DNA of 64,000 nt, taken from Alligator mississippiensis (taxonomy: Eukaryota > Chordata > Crocodylia > Alligatoridae). Shown in pieces: positions 57,508 through 64,000 of the stretch. The position numbers and the translations under genes are program-made. Each line of letters starts with the position of its first letter. Position 1 is the stretch's first letter. Location: contig NC_081832.1 in assembly GCF_030867095.1 (NCBI RefSeq), forward strand, positions 56,591,444 through 56,655,443, written 5' to 3'. The notes below the pieces were generated by a model. It was not told the origin of the DNA. It saw only the letters and a list, made by a program, of their open reading frames with translations, and did not search any database.

Positions 57508-57595
57508 GGGATCCTGGTTTTCTATGATTTAAAAAAATCCCCAATTTTCAGTAAAAAAAATATAATCCCTAATCCACATTTTTCCTCCTCCCCTC
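57508..57595. mobile_element. fragment of the 21163-type inverted-repeat element
   Basis: GGGATCCTGGTTTTCTATGATTTAAAAA matches the complement of the right end of the element at 21163-22903 (GAGATCCTGGTTTTCTGTTTAAAAA). Only about 85 bases are present before a C-rich tract. Confidence 0.6.
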
Positions 57596-57604
57596 CCCCC
57601 CCCA

Positions 57605-57830
57605 TTGCAGCATTCATGAGCTGTGCCTGATACCTGTGCCTGAGGTATGTAGAAAAAACATTTAGAGTTGTGTCTATGGCCAAATCGCTGATCCTCCAAA
57701 TCAGCATCAAATCTTCAGATTCAGATTTGGCCAAATCGAATTGGGACAGTGATCCGAATCAACGAATCAAATCACTGTCCCTGATTCAGGCCAAATCTGA
57801 ATCAAATATGACCTGTTTCAGACACCCCTA
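57605..57830. mobile_element. hAT-like element, right half of the 34533 family
   Basis: CATTCATGAGCTGTGCCTG, GTAGAAAAAACAT and GTTGTGTCTATGG, then inverted GATTTGGCC words, follow the right arm of the 34533 element in order. The end CAGACACCCCTA at 57830 fits the family terminus. The left arm is missing or replaced. The next bases (CCTCCTGAGG) belong to a CR1 tail. Confidence 0.7.
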
Positions 57831-57871
57831 CCTCCTGAGGTCCCTTCCAGCCCTAATTTTCTTTGATTCTA
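57831..57871 (+). mobile_element. CR1 LINE 3' terminus
   Basis: CCTCCTGAGGTCCCTTCCAG followed by CCCTAATTTTCTTTGATTCTATG is the CR1 3' end with its ATTCTATG-type terminal repeat. It may be the missing 3' end of the old CR1 at 54880-56600, displaced by insertions, or a separate copy. Confidence 0.8.
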
Positions 57872-59195
57872 TGGAAGACAGAAATAAATTTGTAAATACT
57901 AAAAAAATTCACATAGCAAAATAGTTGTTTTCCCTTTTTACAATGAAATTTAACCATCAGAAATTATTCCTCAGTACGGGTGAATCTTGTTGGCTGTGTC
58001 TACGTAGAACTGCTTCTTATCATCTTTCATAGTTGAATTATCACTGTTATACACCACAGGTTATAGGAATTGGAGAGAGACATATGCCTACTGGATAGGA
58101 TGCTACAGGGTACAGTCATTGATCTAACTTACTGAGGTCCTCAGATACATCAACAGTGATGTTTTTAGATAATATATTTTAATTTATGTTTATCAGGATC
58201 TATGGGTGGATATTATCACTCATATACATTTCTTCAAGGATTTTGGTATAATAAATATTTCTATATGCATCAGTATTCCCTGTCTGAGTTAAGGACTAAA
58301 AACAACAATAATTTTTGGACCCAAAATGTATTTATTCAGACATTTCTGTGGGATTAGTACTATTTTGGTCTTCTGACCAGGTAAGACCATCCTCTAAGGC
58401 TCAATGAAGATTGATTTCTGGTATCCCCAAGCTGTCAGCTATAAAACATTTTTAAATGGTATTTTCCTGATTTATATACATCATGAACTGAGGCCTAATT
58501 TGTATTCAAGAATGAATATGAAATGTCCCTTGGTATTTGTTTCTGTGAATATTCAAAAGCATTCCTATGAATTTATAATTGGAGACCAAATAATATACAC
58601 AGTAAGTGTTATTTGAAAATGAATCCAGGGAACAGAAGAGAATGCTTTCTAGTCATGCATGAAACATTGGACTTAGATCCCTGTTTTCATCTTGGTTTTG
58701 TGACTGGCTTGCAAGATCCAATGACTTGTATTTGGGAAACTCATTGCATCTTTCCATGTACAATATTCTGCCCCTGGTTATACCGTGTAAGGTTTTGTTT
58801 AACTTGGGTATTTGTCCTGAGTACAGATATTATTACGGAGCAACTGTTATAGCAGCTTCAGTGATGATCTCTAATGCAAAGACCCAAAGCTATTGCAAGC
58901 TGCTGATTTGCACAGGAGATACTGTAGCTTATATCAGTGTTACCTGTCTAACACTGTGGTTTGTATTGATGTAGATACCCAGGGGGCTTAAGTCTCAATG
59001 TATACAAGGCTACACTCAGCAGTCACTCACAATTTACCCCAATATATCAGAGAATAGATTTTAGTTTGGTACCTCAGTAAGTTCCATCTTGTTCTTATGC
59101 ATCAGGTCAATTTTATATAAACTAATCAGTGAAAAGGGTTTGAACAATGCTTCGAAGATTTAAGCTGCTACTAAGCTTACTAAGCTTCCAGACCC
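57872..59195. other. AT-rich non-coding DNA
   Basis: No exon or repeat end recognised over about 1.3 kb. The frames at 58404-58974 show no domain. Confidence 0.45.
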
Positions 59196-59198
59196 AAA

Positions 59199-59534
59199 GG
59201 GCATCTATACACATGCCCGATGCCTGCTCCATTGCATTCTAATTAGAACACATTGAGCAGACTCAATTAACCAAGTCTGTTGGAGTCTGTTAATTGAGTC
59301 TGCATTCCAGCAGCCTCAGCATAATGTGTATTTAGTATCCCTGCATTTCAAAATGGCAGTGGGGATGCCAACTAAAGCTCGTTGCATGAGGTTTAGTGAA
59401 AACTCCCCTGCTGTCACTTTGAAGTACAGGATGCTGAATGCATGAGATACTGCACACATTTTAATTAGAACAGCTCCAGAGAGATGATTTAATTAACACC
59501 CCTCCCACACCTTGGAGCACATGTAAAGACACCC
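59199..59534. mobile_element. MITE, 336 bp, with 3-bp target duplication
   Basis: The left end is GGGCATCTATACACATGC and the complement of the right end is GGGTGTCTTTACATGTGC. AAA flanks both sides (59196-59198 and 59535-59537). The interior carries an inverted pair AGACTCAATTAAC/GTTAATTGAGTCT near 59258-59304. It matches the 338-bp copy at 28303. It is non-coding. Confidence 0.88.
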
Positions 59535-62160
59535 AAAGTGCACATACAGGGTACCATGAACTTTTCCCTTCACTTGTAAGAGTTTACTGAAGGGAAAGCA
59601 GAAGCAGTTTGCGTAAACTCCATAAAGTTTTGAACCAAACCTGGAAGTCATAGAATCATAGGACATCTTGACATTTTCTTGGGGGGGGAGGGAGGGAGGG
59701 AGAGAGGGCTGCTTAATCAAGTCTGCTTCAATGTACTGCAATTACAGAGTGTCAGCACAGGTATTTTGCATGTCTACAGGAACCTACAGAAGTGCTCTAA
59801 GTCCATGTGAGCTAATGAACTTTTTTTCTTTATTTTCATTTCCGTACATTCAAGTAAATACTTCAAGCACAAAGACAGGACAGGAGTGCTTACTTGGGGC
59901 ATGGCAGGAGGTATGGTTTTGTGGACTGTGCATTATATCCCATCACACCTTTACCTGCATGTGTAGAGGGACCCTTATTAAAATGTGTAAGATGAAAGTA
60001 TTGATGTGCAAACTTATATCCAATTAGTAGATAATGATTGTTAGTGTGATGTAATAGAAATCAATTGTTTTTGAGTGTCTATGGAAATATTATAGATGAC
60101 TATGAAAAAAATCTACCCCTTTATTTACCCTAGGTTGGTACACTATAGGAATTTCTTGCCATACCATCACTCTTAAGAAGTAACAATGTTGTCATTATAC
60201 AAGGAAGAGCTCAGCAAAATGAAAGGTCAGGAACTTCGGACTTCTTATTTCATCTTCATTTTAATGGTTTTTCCTCTGACAGGAAAGATGTATATTGGCT
60301 ACCTGTCTTATATTGCTCTTTGATATGTTATTAGAGGGCTGTGCCTTTCAGAAAACAATTTAGCAAGCTGATTGAGGAGCTGGCAGCTGGTGCCACATAC
60401 CAGCCATAAGTCAGACAACACAGTAAATTTGTAACTCTATGTTGCTGTATTTCCTTTCACTACTTCATGTCATTTTGGATCATAATTTGGCAAGGGAGAT
60501 AAAAATGTTGAAATATAACATGGAAAAAGGTATCTGGCTTAACATACCTGACCTATTTTATCTAGATCCTACATTTCTCTTTCCCTCTTTTACTTCCAGA
60601 TTTATTTTTTTCTTACTATGAAAAATAAAAAAACCCTGCACACACATTGACCATAGTTATTATTTTTGCCTTTAGCATCTTTTTGGAAGCTTGTTTTTTC
60701 TTCTCAAGACATAATTGTATGATCAAGAAACCCAAGACGGTTTCTTGGTCATAATATAACAGGGATAATTTAGTTCTTGGATACATTTAAGAATCTGAAA
60801 GTGCTTTAAATATGTTACTTATTTAAGTTGCACAATCCTTATGCAACATGCAAATATATACCGTATTTGTTCACATACCATACATGTCTTTATTCCAAAA
60901 ATTAGCCCTCCAAAATTGGGATGGATGTCTTGAACAGGGATGCTGATTTCTGTGCCAGAATAGAAGCATGGGGACACTGTAAAGGCTACTGAGGGCTCTG
61001 TTTCTCTCCTTTCTGTCTGGCCAGCATTCAGGAGGAAAGTCCAGTGGCAATCATCTCATAGCTGCTGACAAATTGGCAGCAGCTCTTGCCAGAGCAGCAG
61101 AGGCATAACAATGCAGCCAGGTGCCCGGGCCAGCTCAAACATACGGGGCAGTGCCAACTTCCAGGTGCCACTGTGCCATCAGTACAATCTTGCCCCACCT
61201 CCAAGTCAGTGACCAGGGTGCCTTATGCTAGTTATGCTATTGCTGAGCAGACAAAAGCTTCTTCCAATTCAACAGAGGCTGAGACAGGGTTAATACTGTA
61301 ATTTTTGTCTGAAGCACTCAGTGAGATGGCTGAGGGTAAGTGAGCTTCTGCATGTGATCAGCTTTGAGGCATGACTATGGGAATATCCTTTTTTCTTCAT
61401 TCTGCCTTCTCAAAACCAGGGGCACGGTTTATTTTCATTCATGTGATATATAAGAAAATATGGTTAAAATTTTTATATGCTTTCAGAGGCACAGGAGGGC
61501 TAAGTGATTTGCCCAAAGTCACCTTTATAAAAGTGGTCACAGTAATACCTAAAAGCTCAATAGCAAGAAAATAATCTCATGATTTTTATAGGGCATAATT
61601 TGTTAATTTTGGGGAAGTCTAACTCTAAGGCCAGTTCTATACATAATTACTGAAAAAGTACAAGTATTTCAGTTTTAGGGAGGTGATTTTTTTCAAAAGA
61701 CCAAAATACTTGTATGGGTATAACCCCTAACATGGATGCAGTTATGCTGATATCAAGTTATGTTATTCAGCAGAAACTATTCCATTTTCTTATGTCAAAG
61801 TATTTTTACTTTTACAGTGATATATTTACAGCCACACTAAGGGGGTTGTACTACTTTACCTACACCAGTGCAATTAAAATGGTACAATTCTTCATGGTAG
61901 CCAGGCATTTAAAAATAGTACCAATAGAATTGGTACCACATACCTCTCCATTTAAGTTCCAGGTTTTAACAAGTTTAGTTTCATTATTCCTGTGGAACAA
62001 AGAGTTTTACCATGCATAATGTGTTAGGTAGATAGGAAGGCCCATCTGAAACAACCAAGGGTTAAGGCACACTAGTTTCTTAACCAAAGGCACACAAAAA
62101 TGCCAGAAGTTACTAGTATTGCATCTGACTATCTTTGACTCCCCAGCCAGAATGCCCAGA
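59535..62160. other. AT-rich non-coding DNA
   Basis: Contains a GGGA/GGGAGA array at 59681-59708. The stretch 60190-60430 looks repeat-free and motif-rich, and is a candidate conserved element. At 60860 TACCGTATTTGTTCACAT resembles the start of a known kind of hAT MITE, but I could not find a matching end. No exon is supported. Confidence 0.45.
61481..61525 (+). repeat. MIR/CORE-SINE-like fragment
   Basis: GAGGCACAGGAGGGCTAAGTGATTTGCCCAAAGTCAC closely follows the MIR wording GAGGCACAGAGAGGTTAAGTGACTTGCCCAAGGTCAC. This is an ancient CORE-SINE scrap. Confidence 0.55.
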
Positions 62161-62169
62161 TACCCTATT

Positions 62170-62285
62170 TCCAGCTGGGTCTGCTAGGGGTGACCTTTGG
62201 CATGAGTCCAGAACAAGACTTGTATACATGCCTCCAGAGCCATAGCAAAACCCCTTAACCACTCTGCCAGTAAGCCCCTCGTATC
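62170..62285 (-). repeat. tRNA-derived SINE head or tRNA pseudogene
   Basis: The complement of 62285-62240 reads GGCAGAGTGGTTAAGGGGTT, a good A-box/D-arm of the tRNA-Ser/Leu type, followed by GGCTCTGGAGGCATG. The expected B box (around GTCTTGTTCTGGAC) is decayed and the acceptor stem does not close, so it is not a functional tRNA gene. Confidence 0.4.
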
Positions 62286-62394
62286 TGGGTGATAACTAGA
62301 AAATGCTTCAGATTAGTATTGTATCATATGTGTGGTCCTGCATCTGCTAATGCAAGTAAATATTCTTTGTCCTTTTTCCTATTACTTTGAGTTG

Positions 62395-62670
62395 GGCCAG
62401 TGCTTTTAGTGATTTCTTTCTACACTAAACCTGCAAATCCTTTTCCTGATCAGTGTGCTGTATAATTGTCCCATTTAACATACTTTCCCTGGCTTAGTTC
62501 CTCGCTTCCAGACTAATTATTTTGCAATTGTCTGTGTTGAACTGCTTTTGCCATCTGTTGAAGCAATCACTTAAATGATTCAAATCCCTTTAAATCTGCT
62601 TTCATTGTTCCTTATTATTTGTTCTGCCTCAGATTTCAGTATCATTGGCAAACTTTGAGACTTTGCTTGT
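62395..62670 (-). mobile_element. ancient CR1 (or related L3) fragment
   Basis: Plus-strand words GTGTTGAACTGCTTTTGCCAT, TTCAAATCCCTTTAAATCTG and GATTTCAGTATCATTGGCAAACTTTGA follow the order of the antisense CR1 segment 'TTGAACTTCAT ... GGTATCATCTGCAAACTTTG' (compare 2290-2370 and 41335-41460). It is strongly diverged and much older than the other copies. Confidence 0.55.
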
Positions 62671-62926
62671 ACTATCAGTGTTTGTATTCTTTACCTGAAG
62701 TCTATTGTGAAGGAGATACTGGAAAGTCAAAATGAAGTTTACTTTTGGTGTTTTATGCTTGCATATAAATATTAAAGTTGCCACATTTTCACTGAAAATG
62801 ATTGATCAGATAATTGCAATGGATGATACTTACACAAATTAACTTTGAAACTAGCCAATGAGACAAAGTAAGTTCATCCAATTAAAGTTTTCCTTGTATT
62901 GGATTCCTAGAGAATTAAGCTTCAGT

Positions 62927-63180
62927 GGGTGCATCTACATATGTGCTTTAATGAACAGTAGCTTATTTTATTGTGCAAAAAGCATCATGTAAAGATCTGT
63001 GCAATTATGCTAATGCACAGTAAAATAGGCTATTGTGCATTAAGCATCACTTAAAAACTGTGCACATTTGTTACTGCACATTAAGGCAGCCTAATGTGTG
63101 TTTCATTAGTACCTCACACTGGAGGGACTAAATTTAATGCACATTAGAAAAAGCACCTTAATGCACATGTAGACGCACCC
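62927..63180. mobile_element. MITE, Chompy-like, 254 bp, 3-bp target duplication
   Basis: The left end is GGGTGCATCTACATATGTGC and the complement of the right end is GGGTGCGTCTACATGTGC. AGT flanks both sides (62924-62926, 63181-63183). The interior has many short TAATGCACA/TGTGCATTA inverted words. It is the best preserved member of the family represented at 18055 and 7798. It is non-coding. Confidence 0.88.
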
Positions 63181-63183
63181 AGT

Positions 63184-64000
63184 ATTTTTCAACTAGGTGC
63201 TCCCTTTTCCCATTAATTTTGACCTTACTTGTGCAATTTCTTTTTTAATTATGTGGCTCTATTCACCTCAGTGAGAGAGTCATTTTAAAATGTAGCTTGG
63301 ACAATAAACTTTAGGAGGATGGAAACTGTGAAGGAAGAAGCTTAAATATGACTTGATAAGAGAGCTATCCTATATCAATAGTGTGAGGAGGGGAGGGAAG
63401 AGGAGCATTAGTCACTAGCTTGGCGTACTGACTTAGAATGGGTACCACAATGATGTCCTGCTCATACAGAGTCCTTGCTGAATCTGGAGGAACCCTGCCC
63501 CATCTAGTCATAGGAGCTGAGCTGAAGAAGCCCCATGCCACTGGGTCTTACTTGTGCTGGGAACTCAGACACCCAGCTTCTGCTGCCCTGTCCCTGAACA
63601 TGGCCTCTATGGCCAGGTGGCAGAGGGCTGCTGCAGCTCAGCTTCTAGGACTGGGTAATGCAGGACTTATCCAGCTATGCTCCTACAGCCAGGAGGATGG
63701 AGGGCTGCTCCAGAGACAGCAAAGGAGTACTCACCACCACTGCTGCCCAAAGTTTTATCAAAAAGTATAGTTGCACCTTTCTTGAATCTTATTCATTTTA
63801 TTTTATTTTTTATTGTTTTTACTTTCTAAACAGTAAGTATTTTGACAAAATAATATTTAAAAAACACAAGAAAACACTCAGTTGCCTGATGAAAAGTTCC
63901 AGCTCATACAACTGACTGGTAGAATGTCCTAACCCATATTCATTTTGTAAAGTTTACTTCTACTTTAACTGTTGGAAGTAAGGGCTGAATATGGCAGTTG
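63184..64000. other. non-coding DNA
   Basis: AT-rich with a GC-rich patch at 63440-63760 in which a 110-codon frame (63438-63770) shows no recognisable domain. No gene was called. Confidence 0.4.

Noticed and set aside
60860-61305. Possible hAT MITE starting TACCGTATTTGTTC
   Set aside because: The only candidate right end (AATACTGTA) gives a weak inverted match and no 8-bp duplication.
62170-62285. Functional tRNA-Ser/Leu gene
   Set aside because: The A box is good but the B box and acceptor stem are decayed; kept only as a SINE or pseudogene candidate.
1-64000. CRISPR array, bacterial operons or prophage
   Set aside because: The repeats here are interspersed transposons and minisatellites without regular spacers, and base composition and CR1 content are those of a vertebrate nuclear genome.

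Overview
This window is repeat-rich vertebrate nuclear DNA, most likely from a crocodilian. I infer that from CR1 LINEs with typical sauropsid 3' ends, short miniature inverted-repeat transposons resembling the crocodilian 'Chompy' MITEs, a Penelope-like repeat whose relatives are common in reptiles, and AT-rich single-copy DNA between them. Turtle or bird-related DNA is less likely but not excluded. I found no host protein-coding exon, rRNA gene, functional tRNA gene, CRISPR array or bacterial-type operon. Every open frame that I recognise belongs to a LINE, and most other open frames lie in GC-rich repeat interiors without codon-level support.

Layout. Positions 1.5-4.8 kb hold an old minus-strand CR1 split by a younger plus-strand CR1 that still has a 359-codon reverse transcriptase frame. 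Positions 7.8-9.1 kb hold a MITE and short GC-rich tandem repeats. At 10.1-10.6 kb there are decayed tRNA-derived SINE heads, two of them facing each other. Positions 11.3-14.5 kb hold the longest CR1 (endonuclease plus reverse transcriptase, broken). Positions 14.5-21.1 kb are mostly single copy, with a MITE and a MIR-like scrap. Positions 21.2-31.3 kb are dominated by DNA transposons with GC-rich interiors, two of which contain long imperfect palindromes. Positions 34.5-40.5 kb stack a palindromic hAT-like element, a fragment of a non-CR1 LINE, a foldback hairpin, a solo LTR and an inverted dimer of a Penelope-like repeat. Positions 40.6-42.2 kb hold a minus-strand CR1. Positions 42.2-53.0 kb are AT-rich, with a hAT-like element and a second Penelope-like copy. 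Positions 53.0-57.9 kb are a nest of LINE, CR1, DNA-transposon and solo-LTR insertions. The remainder is AT-rich DNA with MITEs and ancient LINE/SINE scraps.

There is no pathway to reconstruct; the window records successive insertions. Insertion boundaries were checked by reading target-site duplications: 3 bp for two MITE-like families, 8 bp for hAT-like elements, 5 bp for the solo LTRs and one CR1, and 13 bp for the Penelope-like dimer. The most unusual signals are a hammerhead-ribozyme-like core in the Penelope-like repeats, two same-clade non-CR1 LINE fragments, and a transposon family whose interiors have expanded into long GC-rich palindromes. All family names are by eye, without a repeat library.
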